NCBI GenBank assembly: GCA_023426125.1
Contig: JAFABI010000060.1
Span: forward strand, 124,001-188,000
Direction of reading: 5' to 3'
Source: Bacillota bacterium
Lineage (GTDB): Bacteria; Bacillota; Clostridia; Acetivibrionales; DTU013
Length of the DNA: 64,000 nucleotides
Within the stretch, counting starts at the first letter, position 1, and each line of letters starts with the position of its first letter. A program made the translations under genes and the position numbers. The notes under the pieces were generated by a model. The model saw nothing but the letters and a program-made list of their open reading frames with translations. It was not told the origin of the DNA and made no database searches. Below, piece by piece: positions 33,783 to 43,204 of this stretch.

Positions 33783-34627
33783 AAATTGAAAATCTGTCGC
33801 ATGTTTATGCAGAGGGAACTCCCAATGAAACACTGGCATTGGACAACATAAGCTTTGAGGTGTCCGATAATGAATTTATCGGTATTATCGGGCATACAGG
33901 TTCAAGCAAGTCTACGCTTATTCAGAACATCAGCGGTTTACTGAAGCCGAAATCCGGCAGGATTGCCATAAACGATGTGGACATTCTCAACAAAGGCGTG
34001 GTGGTTGACGATATCAGAAGAAAAATCGGAATCGTGTTCCAATTTCCCGAGTATCAGCTGTTTGCGGATACTGTATATAATGACGTAGCCTTTGGACCAA
34101 AAAACCTTGGGCTTTCAGGTGAGGAAATAGAAGTCAGGGTGAAGGAAGCCCTTTCTCTTGTAGCACTCGATTATGGAGAGATTAAGGAGCGTTCCCCTTT
34201 TGAGTTAAGCGGGGGGCAAAAGAGGAAAGTGGCAATTGCCGGAGTGATTGCCATGAAGCCTGAAATCCTTATTTTGGACGAACCGACGGCAGGCCTTGAT
34301 CCCAAAGCACATAAAGAAATCCTTCAAATGATTGAAAAGGTCCATATCACCGAGAAAAACATCACTATTCTGGTTTCGCACAATATGGAGGATATAGCTG
34401 AACTTGCGGATAGAATCGTTGTGCTGGATAAAGGAAAGGTTGCGCTGACCGGCTCTCCCAGCGAAATCTACAGGGAGGCGGAGCTAATTGAAAGCATAGG
34501 CCTGGGACTTCCGCCTGGGATGGTTTTGCTGAGGAAACTGAAGAAAAGAGGAAAAAATGTCAATACGGGTGCATTGACGGTCGCTGATGTGGAAAATGAG
34601 CTATTCCAACTGCTAAGGAGTAATTGA
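33773..34627 (+). CDS. ecfA2: ECF transporter ATPase A2 with Walker A Gly-to-Ser change
   Basis: Second ATPase, 284 residues. The signature LSGGQKRKVAIAG, Walker B ILILDEPTAGLDP and switch His in LVSHNMED are intact, and the Q-loop is VFQFPEYQLF. Walker A reads GHTGSSKST at residues 40-48, where GHTGSGKST is expected: the Gly before the invariant Lys is Ser (codon AGC at 33905-33907, one base from GGC). The heterodimer may be asymmetric, using mainly one site. It overlaps ecfA1 by 10 bp and ends 1 bp before ecfT. Confidence 0.93.
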   Translation: MSIKIENLSHVYAEGTPNETLALDNISFEVSDNEFIGIIGHTGSSKSTLIQNISGLLKPKSGRIAINDVDILNKGVVVDDIRRKIGIVFQFPEYQLFADTVYNDVAFGPKNLGLSGEEIEVRVKEALSLVALDYGEIKERSPFELSGGQKRKVAIAGVIAMKPEILILDEPTAGLDPKAHKEILQMIEKVHITEKNITILVSHNMEDIAELADRIVVLDKGKVALTGSPSEIYREAELIESIGLGLPPGMVLLRKLKKRGKNVNTGALTVADVENELFQLLRSN

Positions 34628-34628
34628 G

Positions 34629-35435
34629 ATGCAAAATGTTACATTAGGACAGTATTATCCGACGGATTCCTTTATTCACGAATTGGATCCAAGAACGAAA
34701 ATTCTATCCGTCTTTATGTATATCGTAGGGCTATTTTTCATTAATAGCTTTGAAGGCTATATTGCAGTCGCGGCTTTTCTGATTCTGGTCATATCAGCCT
34801 CCCGAATCCCGGTAAAGTCCATTGTGGAAGGATTTAAGCCGCTTGTGCTGGTAGTTGTCTTAACGCTGGGAAGCAATATATTTATGACGAAAGGCAGTAT
34901 TATTCTTTTTCAGATCGGATTTATAAAAGTAACACAGGAAGGCATTGTGCGAACCCTTTTTGTTGGAGCCAGACTGCTGCTGCTTATTATCGGAACAATC
35001 ATGCTGACCTTGACGACTAAACCGATCAAACTTACCGATGGATTGGAAAAACTTTTGAGCCCTTTGAAAAAAATGGGTGTACGAACGCATGAAATCGCGC
35101 TGATGTTTAACCTCACGATAGGTTTTATACCGACCTTTGCCGAAGAAATCGATAAAATATCCAAGGCTCAAATCGCAAGGGGTGCGAATTTTTCCAGCGG
35201 AAGCCCGATAAAACGGGCAAAAAGCATGCTTCCTTTATTAATTCCTTTGTTTGTCGGTACTTTCAGGAGAGCCAGCGAACTTGCGATGGCCATGGAAGCC
35301 AGATGCTACAGCGGTGGAAACAACCGTACGAAAATGGCCGAACTGGAATTTAATTCAAAGGATTATGTGGCCTCTCTTCTCGCGGCTGCTTTTCTAACCT
35401 TGGTGATTTTACAGTCCAGAGGAATGCTTATTTAG
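34629..35435 (+). CDS. ecfT: ECF transporter transmembrane component T
   Basis: Scaffold membrane protein of 268 residues that couples the ATPases to the S component. It has five to six membrane segments and two Ala-Arg type coupling motifs in the C-terminal third: KISKAQIARGANFSS and AMAMEARCYSGG, where the family has A-R-G. The N-terminus YYPTDSFIHELDPRTK is typical of the family. It ends the operon; no terminator was identified in the ~210 bp after it. Confidence 0.93.
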   Translation: MQNVTLGQYYPTDSFIHELDPRTKILSVFMYIVGLFFINSFEGYIAVAAFLILVISASRIPVKSIVEGFKPLVLVVVLTLGSNIFMTKGSIILFQIGFIKVTQEGIVRTLFVGARLLLLIIGTIMLTLTTKPIKLTDGLEKLLSPLKKMGVRTHEIALMFNLTIGFIPTFAEEIDKISKAQIARGANFSSGSPIKRAKSMLPLLIPLFVGTFRRASELAMAMEARCYSGGNNRTKMAELEFNSKDYVASLLAAAFLTLVILQSRGMLI

Positions 35436-35648
35436 CTGGAATAGATAGCTTTTTACAAAACAGGGGCTGGATAATCCTTTCCTTTTATATATTATCAGCG
35501 GATGCACTGCCAAGAATACCGGATTCATTTTTAGAAATATTCATATTCTCCCGCCTTTCAAATAAGTCGGATGATTCCAAGGGCAATGTTTGTCCCTTAC
35601 AACTAAAGCGTATACCAAATCGGCGGCGCTTTTTTCTCCGGTGCTTTC

Positions 35649-36707
35649 TTATCTTACGGCCGAGATCATTGCCAGATAATTTTCGTCAGGGACATAATAG
35701 GGTATGCTGTTGCCGGAACCAAGCGCATAGCTGCCCTTCAGCGATGCTTTTTCAAGCATGCCGCAGGAACGCCTGTAAACCTCTTCGGGAGTCGACCGGC
35801 AGAGGAAGTCCATACCGATTCCTCCGAAGATTGCTATTCTGCCTCCCCACCGGTCATAGGCCTGCTCCACCGGCAGGATGTTGTCTTCATAGGAATGCTT
35901 GGCGTCAAACTTCATATCGTCGATGATATCGTCCATGACATCCCCCAGTTGCCCGCAGGAGTGTAATATGGCAGGCTTGCCGGCTGCATGGATTGTCTTG
36001 ACGATTTTTCTATGCCATGGAAATACATATTTGCGCATTTCCGGAACCGACAGCATGGTCTGGGTGTTAAAACCCCAGTCGTCATTGGATATCAGCGCGC
36101 CTACCGATGTATACGGAGCGCTGAGTTCATAATATCTGACCAGCCTTGAACCGACTTCATCGAATATATTCCGGACAAGCTCCGGATCGTCAGCGGAAAG
36201 GTAGCATAAGGTATCATAGCCGGTCAGGGAAATAACGTTTTCCAGTACTCCCCCGGGCCCCCAGACAATGAGTTTCATACCTTTGGGCAAATCCGGGGCA
36301 AGGGCGTCCAGGCGAGAGTAGTCAAAACTGTCGGGATCGGGCCAGGGATACTGTTTGAAGCTTTCACGGTCATAGATGACGGCTCCCTCGTTCAGGGATA
36401 TTGTTTTCTTGTCCTGGTGCCTTTCGGTGGGAAAGCTGAAATCGGACCCAAGTACGGTTGTATAATCATATCCGGCGTTTGTATAGGCTTTAATTGCGAT
36501 TTTCCACTGTTCAAGACCTTTATAGTTACTGTCGGGACTCGTACCTGCCAGCTTTTTGTAAAGCCCCTCGTAAAGAAAAAATTCAAATAAGGTGGGGCGG
36601 TCAGGCCGGCTGTGCTCCAATACCCTCAACAGGTTGTTGAAATCGGGTTTCCGGGCGCTTTCCAGGTATGCAGCGATTTTCAGGAATTCAGGGTCAAGGT
36701 TTTTCAT
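35649..36707 (-). CDS. uroporphyrinogen decarboxylase (URO-D) family protein
   Basis: A 352-residue TIM-barrel protein of the URO-D/MtaA superfamily. Visible features are LIVWGPGGVLEN, SNDDWGFNTQTMLSVPEMRKYVFPWH (read in part), LHSCGQLGDVMDDII, the AKHSYED stretch and FGGIGMDFLC. The HSCG region matches the zinc or substrate loop of methyl-group transferases in this superfamily. The heme-type arginine cluster of true HemE is not obvious, so methyltransfer or catabolic roles are more likely. Single minus-strand gene, convergent with ecfT. Confidence 0.82.
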   Translation of the reverse strand: MKNLDPEFLKIAAYLESARKPDFNNLLRVLEHSRPDRPTLFEFFLYEGLYKKLAGTSPDSNYKGLEQWKIAIKAYTNAGYDYTTVLGSDFSFPTERHQDKKTISLNEGAVIYDRESFKQYPWPDPDSFDYSRLDALAPDLPKGMKLIVWGPGGVLENVISLTGYDTLCYLSADDPELVRNIFDEVGSRLVRYYELSAPYTSVGALISNDDWGFNTQTMLSVPEMRKYVFPWHRKIVKTIHAAGKPAILHSCGQLGDVMDDIIDDMKFDAKHSYEDNILPVEQAYDRWGGRIAIFGGIGMDFLCRSTPEEVYRRSCGMLEKASLKGSYALGSGNSIPYYVPDENYLAMISAVR

Positions 36708-36963
36708 TGATAGCCCGCCTTTCTTTTCATGAGATTATTTATTTGTCCGTGATGAAGCAGTACAGTGAAGTCCCGTTATGACATCGGATGCCGCCTCGTT
36801 ATTATCATACAACAGGAATGCCGGCACTGCTTTCCACGGATTATCATTTTGTTTGCAAAAATTACCCTCTCTACGTAAAAAGCAGGGTAAGTACTTTATG
36901 GATTTATTCCGGTCAGATGTGTTAAAATATCTAAAGATCAGGATTCCGATGAATGGAGAACCA

Positions 36964-37932
36964 ATGAGAATAGGAAAGCTGCAGTTTAACAACAATGTGT
37001 TTCTGGCGCCCATGGCGGGAGTGACGGACATGCCCTTTAGAATCCTGTGCAGAGAGCAGGGCTGCGGGTTTGTGTATACCGAAATGGTCAGCGCCAAGGG
37101 CATGCATTATAATGATCGTAAAAGCCATATGCTTACCGAACTGGACGAAGCGGAAAAACCCGCAGGCGTGCAAATATTCGGGTCCGACCCGGAAATATTG
37201 GCATCCATTGCCCGGAGGCTGAATGATTCCGATGCTGCCCTGATTGACATTAACATGGGCTGTCCGACTCCCAAGATAACAAAAAACGGGGAAGGGAGCG
37301 CCTTAATGCTTAAACCGGAGCTGGCGGGGGAAATCATAAAAGCGGTGTCCGCTGCTTCGGAGAAGCCTGTAACGGTTAAAATCCGCAAGGGCTGGGACGA
37401 CGAGCACGTCAATGCGGTTGAGCTTGCAGTGACCGCCGAAAAATATGGTGCAAGTGCGGTTGCGGTGCATGGGAGGACCCGTGAGCAGTTTTACAGCGGC
37501 AAAGCCGATTGGAGCATTATCAGGGATGTGAAAAAGGCTGTGGCTATACCTGTCATCGGGAACGGAGATATCTTCAAGCCGGAAGATGCGGCACATATGC
37601 TGGAGTATACCGGCTGTGACGCGGTCATGGTAGGCAGGGGCGCCCAGGGCAACCCGTGGATTTTTAAAAGGGTCAGGCATTATCTGGACACCGGGGAGCT
37701 TTTGCCTGAGCCGGACGTGAAGGAAAAGACGGCGATGATCGTCAGGCATATGGAAATGCTGGTTACGCTGAAAGGCGGGCGCACGGGCATTTGTGAAATG
37801 CGCAAGCATATTGCCTGGTATTTGAAGGGTCTGCCGAATTCCGCCGGCATTAAGGAAAAGGTATTTACGATGGATTCCCCGCAGGAAATTGTTCAATTGC
37901 TGCAGGAATATGCCGGCATGCCGCCGGCTTAA
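36964..37932 (+). CDS. dusB: tRNA-dihydrouridine synthase
   Basis: An FMN enzyme that reduces uridines in tRNA. From the ATG at 36964 it has 322 residues, the usual DusB length; the longer upstream frame back to 36778 has no ribosome site or homology-like content. Motifs are FLAPMAGVTDMPFR at the N-terminus, the catalytic-Cys region NMGCPTPKI, the KIRKGWDDEH strand, AVHGRTREQFYSGKADW and IGNGDI plus VMVGRGAQGNPWIF. A monocistronic housekeeping gene. Confidence 0.93.
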   Translation: MRIGKLQFNNNVFLAPMAGVTDMPFRILCREQGCGFVYTEMVSAKGMHYNDRKSHMLTELDEAEKPAGVQIFGSDPEILASIARRLNDSDAALIDINMGCPTPKITKNGEGSALMLKPELAGEIIKAVSAASEKPVTVKIRKGWDDEHVNAVELAVTAEKYGASAVAVHGRTREQFYSGKADWSIIRDVKKAVAIPVIGNGDIFKPEDAAHMLEYTGCDAVMVGRGAQGNPWIFKRVRHYLDTGELLPEPDVKEKTAMIVRHMEMLVTLKGGRTGICEMRKHIAWYLKGLPNSAGIKEKVFTMDSPQEIVQLLQEYAGMPPA

Positions 37933-37985
37933 AAGGCATGCCGCACAAAATGAAGCACTGCGACGATACTTAGCCTGTTTATGCC

Positions 37986-38112
37986 TGTCCTTGCGAGAAG
38001 CCAGCGACGTGGCAATCTTAGCTTTTAACCAGGATCACATCGTTGGGATTGCTGCCTTCCATTGCATTCGCTCGCAATGACACTTCCATAGGGGCGGTCA
38101 TTGGCCGTCCGC
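37986..38112. repeat. family A palindrome followed by a family B half
   Basis: A family A element (TGTCCTTGCGAGAAGCCAG...GGCAATCTTA at 37986-38020, opposite arm ending TCGCAATGACAC at 38082) is followed within 10 bp by a B half element (TAGGGGCGGTCATTGGCCG at 38089 onward). They fill most of the 263-bp gap between dusB and the serpin gene. Confidence 0.75.
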
Positions 38113-38195
38113 CCATCAGTTGCAGAGACAAGGATTTCTATCATCATCGATTATGAGTCGCAGAAACTTCTCCTTGTATCAAAACGTGTCATTTT

Positions 38196-39485
38196 TCATA
38201 AAGCAGGGTTCATACATACGCCCACAAACAGCAATGCTCCGTTAGAGGCTGTAATGCCGTAAATGAAGGGGCGGTTGAGAATCATTTCTGCTTTGTCTTC
38301 GGGCATTGCGGCGCCGGTATAGTCAATCCTTGTAAATGCGGACGCCTCCACGCCGTTTTCATCTATGGAAATATGGGTTTCCTGCTTTACTCCGGAAATA
38401 AACGCAGGGGCGTCGGTTATGCCGGAGAAATCGGCGCGGTCCAAAGAAAAGGCGGAGGTAACGCCTAATGCTTTCATCACGTCAGTCAGATCGAAGCTGG
38501 AGCCGTATTTGAACTTGGGGACGCTCCAGACAACCTCTCCGTTTTTGCCTTCGCCCTTGGTGAATATCTCCTCAAGCTTTTGAGGAGAAGCCAGCAGGTC
38601 CGCGACGGCAACGCCTTCATCCGGCAGGATGAATACCATGCCGCCGCTTTCTTTCAGACCTAACGAGGACCGGGTATATCCGTCGCCCCTGCTGAAACCG
38701 TGCGATCCATAAGTCATATTCATAAAATCGCAGACAACTTCCTGGCCGCTTCCAGGATAGAAGGCATCCTTTTTGGTATTTTTTGTATTGAAACGGTCAA
38801 TCCATTGGTCGTAGAAGTAAACCGTGTTGAGAATACTCATGATTTGTTCGGCATTTGTTTGGAATTCGGGGGAAAGGGTGCCCTCCGTGTTCTCCGAGAT
38901 CCATTGGCCCATTGCCTTGCCGGTGTTCCCGTCGGCAAAATCGACGGTAAAGAGGGAAGCGTAAAAATACTCGGTGGCATTTTTGACATAGCTGTCCTTA
39001 AAGGCAATTTTCTGCCCGTCCATTTCATCGTCAAGCCACAGCGAATTGGCGGTCTTCAGCCTGGAAATCCCGTTGTTGGCATAGAGCAGGCGGTAAAGAT
39101 AGCCGCATTGTTCCGACAGGCCGGCTGTATCCTCAGCACCCAAAAGGGCCAGCAGCTCGTCCCTGGTGGTATCCCCGGCTCCGGTTGCCGCCAGCGCCAG
39201 GGCATAGTACAAGCTCAGCGGCGAATAACAGCTGTTTGTTCCTCTTCCCTTCAATATCTGTGCTGCGGTGTCATAGGAGAATTGGTTAACAGCATTCACA
39301 GTATCCTCACTTACAGGATTGTTTTCCCGCAGCTCCCGCAGCTTGTCCGAATCCTCAAAGTCAATCCCTTTGGGATATACCGGCGCGGCAACAAGGTCGG
39401 CTCCCGTCAGCTTGCCCGACTGGCTGCAGGCTGGCAGACCGGACAGCATTGCGGTTGCTAAAAGCATGGATATGAGGCGTTTCAT
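38196..39485 (-). CDS. serpin (serine protease inhibitor) lipoprotein
   Basis: A suicide inhibitor of serine or cysteine proteases, anchored outside the cell: lipoprotein signal with lipobox LPAC (Cys near 20). The 429 residues have the serpin core (NSCYSPLSLYYALAL; TANSLWLDD; MNMTYGSHGFSRGDGY; VWSVPKFKYGSSFDLTDVMKALGV, read in parts). The reactive loop starts with a hinge ENGVEASAFT, close to the inhibitory GTEAAAAT pattern but with bulky Val, Phe and Ser. By position the cut site would be about Ala-Ala in YTGAAMPED. The C-terminal RPFIYGI and LLFVGVCMNP are conserved. No dockerin is present. Monocistronic. Confidence 0.93.
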   Translation of the reverse strand: MKRLISMLLATAMLSGLPACSQSGKLTGADLVAAPVYPKGIDFEDSDKLRELRENNPVSEDTVNAVNQFSYDTAAQILKGRGTNSCYSPLSLYYALALAATGAGDTTRDELLALLGAEDTAGLSEQCGYLYRLLYANNGISRLKTANSLWLDDEMDGQKIAFKDSYVKNATEYFYASLFTVDFADGNTGKAMGQWISENTEGTLSPEFQTNAEQIMSILNTVYFYDQWIDRFNTKNTKKDAFYPGSGQEVVCDFMNMTYGSHGFSRGDGYTRSSLGLKESGGMVFILPDEGVAVADLLASPQKLEEIFTKGEGKNGEVVWSVPKFKYGSSFDLTDVMKALGVTSAFSLDRADFSGITDAPAFISGVKQETHISIDENGVEASAFTRIDYTGAAMPEDKAEMILNRPFIYGITASNGALLFVGVCMNPAL

Positions 39486-39763
39486 ACAGATCCCTCCTTC
39501 ATTGCTTGGCGTCCCCGGAGATTTCCCACACCTTGCTGGACCGGATCACGCCCGAGATGCGGTGCTCCCCTTTTTTGCGCCACCTCTTTGACGGAAATGC
39601 AGTCCGATTTGTTCCTTGTGTGTGGGGCTGCACCCAAACCGCCGGATAATATTGCTTTATGTCTCAATTGGTTTTGCCCGTTAAGCTTTGAAACAAGGGA
39701 AAAAAGAGTTTATGATTTACCCTTGTTATCCGATATATTCATCAGGGAAAGGAGGATTTCATC

Positions 39764-40564
39764 ATGCAAATTACAAACAGTACGGGAACCGATTCTACCA
39801 ATTATAGTCGGCTGCAGAGTACAGACAGCGTAAATCAGGACAGCCGCCTGAAAGCGATTCAGAATCAAATAGCAAATGTGCAAAAGCAATTGCAAAACCT
39901 CTCAAATAATGACAAGATGTCCCTGGAAGTAAAAACGGACAAGCGGAAGGAATTGCAGCAGCAGCTTCAGGATCTGAACAGGCAGGCGATGCAGAGAAAA
40001 ATTGAAATTCAGCAGGAAAAACGGGAAAAAGCAGCTGCCGCTTCGGAAAGTCAGGATTTAGCGCCGGGAGAAACCGAGGGAGAAAAATCCGGTGTCATGA
40101 AAACAGCTGCCATGCAGGGGATTATCAATGCCGACACTTCGATGAAGCAGGCGAAAACAGTCCGGTCCGTGAAGAACGGTATGGAAGGCAAGGCTGGCGT
40201 ATTAGAGGGCGAAATAAAGATGGATAAAGCAAGAGGAGGCTCCACAGAGAAAAAAGAGGCGGAGCTTGCAGCATTGAATGATCGTATCAATACTGCCTCC
40301 GCGGATATGATGGCTCAAATTTCCGACATCGATAAAGCATTGGAAAAATCCGGAGAAGCAGGGGATGAGGAAAAGAAAGATGGGGCGGAAGCAGTCAACC
40401 GGGGAGGGCAATTATCGGATCCGGAAGGTGAAAAGCTTTCGGCAGAAATTGTGAAAAATCCGGGAAGCTCTGAAACGATACAGACAGAATCCCAAAACAA
40501 TCCCGCTCAGTTACAGTCATCCGGAAATCAGGAAAAGGGCCGGTATGTGAATATAAAGCTGTAA
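39764..40564 (+). CDS. FlxA-like coiled-coil protein
   Basis: A 266-residue hydrophilic protein with no signal peptide or membrane segment. The first 90 residues (LKAIQNQIANVQKQLQNLSN...KTDKRKELQQQLQDLNRQAMQRK, read in parts) match the FlxA-like coiled-coil pattern, and long Lys/Glu/Ala/Gln-rich helical or disordered stretches follow. It is preceded by AAAGGAGG. Function unknown; FlxA-like proteins are often found in flagellated bacteria, but no flagellar genes lie nearby. Confidence 0.7.
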   Translation: MQITNSTGTDSTNYSRLQSTDSVNQDSRLKAIQNQIANVQKQLQNLSNNDKMSLEVKTDKRKELQQQLQDLNRQAMQRKIEIQQEKREKAAAASESQDLAPGETEGEKSGVMKTAAMQGIINADTSMKQAKTVRSVKNGMEGKAGVLEGEIKMDKARGGSTEKKEAELAALNDRINTASADMMAQISDIDKALEKSGEAGDEEKKDGAEAVNRGGQLSDPEGEKLSAEIVKNPGSSETIQTESQNNPAQLQSSGNQEKGRYVNIKL

Positions 40565-40654
40565 ACTGCAATAACAGAGAAAAGAACAGAATTGGCAATG
40601 CATAGTGCTTATTTTCCTGTATCCGATGCTGTGAAATTTTTATGGCGAAATGCT

Positions 40655-40768
40655 CTGTAGGGGCGCGCATTGCGCGTCCGCATAAATGTAATCGATGGGC
40701 ATAAATACCATGCGGCATCCAGTGATTCTTGATACCATGGGGCGGACGGCCAGTAGCCGCCCCTGCAG
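40655..40768. repeat. family B palindromic repeat with internal hairpin
   Basis: Left arm CTGTAGGGGCGCGCATTGCG and right arm GGCCAGTAGCCGCCCCTGCAG enclose about 70 bp, longer than in other copies, with an extra ACCATG...CATGG-type pairing in the middle. It fills the 315-bp gap between the FlxA-like gene and mrfA; otherwise only AT-rich sequence is seen there. Confidence 0.8.
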
Positions 40769-40879
40769 ATTTTCTATGCCATAATTTTTTTACAGCGTCT
40801 CCTATATCCATTTCTACTTGTAAAAAACACAATTCCATATTACAATAAATACGGAATATATGTTCGTGGGGGCGTACCA

Positions 40880-43153
40880 ATGAATCTGGATCAAATGCTG
40901 GAGTACTTCAAAGCTTCCGAGAGGATCATGAAAAATATCACTTCCTGGGTGGAGATACCTGCCAGAGAGGCTGTTTATGCCGACTTTCCCTGTTTTATGG
41001 ATGAGAGGATCAAGGAAGCGCTGCTGCGCAGGGGAGTCCGGAAGCTGTACTCCCATCAGGCAAGTGCAATAAGCAAGGTCAATGCGGGAAATGATATTGT
41101 TGTAGTTACTCCCACCGCCTCCGGGAAAACCCTCTGTTACAACGTGCCGGTGCTGGATGCGATTCTGAAGGATGAAGACTCAAGAGCAATATTTCTGTTT
41201 CCTACCAAAGCCTTATCCCAGGATCAAACCACCGAACTGCACGAGCTTATAACGGAGGCGGGAGTAGATGTCAAAACCTTTACATATGACGGGGATACTC
41301 CCCAGTCGGCACGGAAAGCCATACGCCAGGCTGGACATATTGTTGTGACAAATCCGGACATGCTCCACAGCGGGATACTTCCCCACCATACCAAGTGGAC
41401 GAAGCTGTTTGAGAACCTGAAATTTATTGTGATCGACGAGATACACCATTACAGGGGCGTTTTTGGAAGCCATCTGGCAAACACCATCCGGCGGTTGCGA
41501 AGGATTTGTGATTTCTACGGTTCAAAGCCCCAATTCATCTGCTGTTCGGCGACAATTGCCAATCCGGCGGAGCTGGCATCCCGCATAACGGGCGCGGATA
41601 TAAAGCTGGTTGATAACAACGGCGCGCCATCGGGGAAAAGGCATGTCATATTCTATAATCCGCCGCTGGTCAATAAGGAACTGGGAATAAGGAAAAGCAG
41701 CCTGCTGGAGGCGAAGAACCTTTCTGAAACCCTTATCCGCAACGATATCCAGACCATCGTATTTACACGGAGCCGACTGAATGTCGAAGTGATGGTTACT
41801 TATCTGAAGGAGATATTCCACGGCAAAGCAGGCGGAGAAAACAAGGTGCGGGGTTACAGGGGAGGCTATCTGCCAAATCTCAGGCGTGAAATCGAACGGG
41901 GATTGAGAAACGGAAGCATCACGGGCGTCGTATCCACCAATGCACTGGAGTTGGGTATCGACATAGGTGCTCTGGAAGCATGCATCATCTGCGGATATCC
42001 CGGCACAATCGCCAGTACCTGGCAGCAGGCGGGCCGGGCGGGACGGCGCAGCGGCGTGTCCGTTACCTTCATGGTAGCCAGCAGCAGTCCACTGGACCAG
42101 TATATCGTGAGTAATCCGGATTACTTTTTCGGCAAAAGCCCGGAAAATGGCTTGATTAACCCCGACAACCTGATTATTTTATACAACCACATGAAATGCG
42201 CAGCCTTTGAGCTTCCTTTTGAAGACGGAGAGAAATTTGGCGTGGAGACCACAGGGGAAATACTGTCCTACATGGAAGAGGCAAGGCTGATCCGGCACGT
42301 AGGGAACAGGTGGCACTGGATGTCCGATGTTTTCCCGGCGGAGGAGATTTCCCTGCGAAGCGCGGCAAACGAAAACTTTATTATTATTGATATTTCAGAC
42401 CCCCACCGGAGGGTGATCGGGGAGACAGACCGCTTCAGTGCGCCGATGCTGCTCCACGAGGAAGCCATATACATCCACGAGGGCCAGCAGTATCAAGTGG
42501 AGAAACTGGATTTCGACGACAAGAAGGCCTATGTCCGAAAGGTGGATGTGGACTATTATACCGATTCTCAGCTGTCGGTGGACCTAAAGGTCATCGACGT
42601 GTTCAGGGAAGACGAAAAAGGCGGTATTTCTAGGAATTGCGGCGAGGTAACGGTGAATGCCCTGGTGACCATGTTCAAAAAGATAAAGCTGCATACCCAT
42701 GAGAATATAGGGGCGGGGCCGGTGGACCTGCCCGACCTGGAAATGCACACCACCTCTTATTGGGTAAGCCTGCCGGAAGCCATGCCGGAGCGCATGTCCC
42801 AGTCGGATATGCAGAACGGCTTGCTGGGGCTTTCCAATCTGCTGGCAAATTCAGCTCCCATTTATCTTATGTGCGATCCCGGTGACATCCGGGTCGTCCA
42901 TCAGGTGAGGTCAACTTTTACCCAAAGACCTACAGTATACATTTATGATAGCTACCCCGGTGGAGTAGGCTTCAGCGAAAAGCTGTATGAGCTCCACAAT
43001 GAGCTGTTTACGACAACCCGGCGGATGGTGGAGAATTGCAGCTGCGAAAGCGGGTGCCCCTCATGCGTCGGGCCTTTGAACGAATTCTCCGGGAGCGGGG
43101 ATCCCAAGGCGCTGACGCTGAAGCTGATCGATGGTGTACTGGGGGCGATTTAG
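40880..43153 (+). CDS. mrfA: DEAD/DEAH helicase with DUF1998, MrfA-like
   Basis: A DNA helicase of 757 residues related to MrfA (YprA) and Hrq1, which in Bacillus act in repair of mitomycin-type DNA damage. The N-terminal helicase core has the Q-motif region SHQASAI, Walker A PTASGKT, Walker B IDEIHHYRG, CCSATIANP, and the C-terminal RecA fold with TNALELGIDIG and QQAGRAGRR. The DUF1998-type end carries the four-Cys cluster CSCESGCPSC. Length matches the family (about 750). The mrfB homologue follows 51 bp later, which strengthens the call. Confidence 0.93.
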   Translation: MNLDQMLEYFKASERIMKNITSWVEIPAREAVYADFPCFMDERIKEALLRRGVRKLYSHQASAISKVNAGNDIVVVTPTASGKTLCYNVPVLDAILKDEDSRAIFLFPTKALSQDQTTELHELITEAGVDVKTFTYDGDTPQSARKAIRQAGHIVVTNPDMLHSGILPHHTKWTKLFENLKFIVIDEIHHYRGVFGSHLANTIRRLRRICDFYGSKPQFICCSATIANPAELASRITGADIKLVDNNGAPSGKRHVIFYNPPLVNKELGIRKSSLLEAKNLSETLIRNDIQTIVFTRSRLNVEVMVTYLKEIFHGKAGGENKVRGYRGGYLPNLRREIERGLRNGSITGVVSTNALELGIDIGALEACIICGYPGTIASTWQQAGRAGRRSGVSVTFMVASSSPLDQYIVSNPDYFFGKSPENGLINPDNLIILYNHMKCAAFELPFEDGEKFGVETTGEILSYMEEARLIRHVGNRWHWMSDVFPAEEISLRSAANENFIIIDISDPHRRVIGETDRFSAPMLLHEEAIYIHEGQQYQVEKLDFDDKKAYVRKVDVDYYTDSQLSVDLKVIDVFREDEKGGISRNCGEVTVNALVTMFKKIKLHTHENIGAGPVDLPDLEMHTTSYWVSLPEAMPERMSQSDMQNGLLGLSNLLANSAPIYLMCDPGDIRVVHQVRSTFTQRPTVYIYDSYPGGVGFSEKLYELHNELFTTTRRMVENCSCESGCPSCVGPLNEFSGSGDPKALTLKLIDGVLGAI

Positions 43154-43204
43154 GATAATGCCAGGATATATATTTTACACATTCGTGTCAAAAAGGTTCA
43201 AACC

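Noticed and set aside
35649..36707. hemE (heme biosynthesis uroporphyrinogen decarboxylase)
   Set aside because: The superfamily fold fits, but no other heme genes are nearby and HemE-specific N-terminal residues are not evident; called only at family level.
38700..39461. 253-codon open frame on the plus strand
   Set aside because: Antisense to the serpin gene and without motif or ribosome site.
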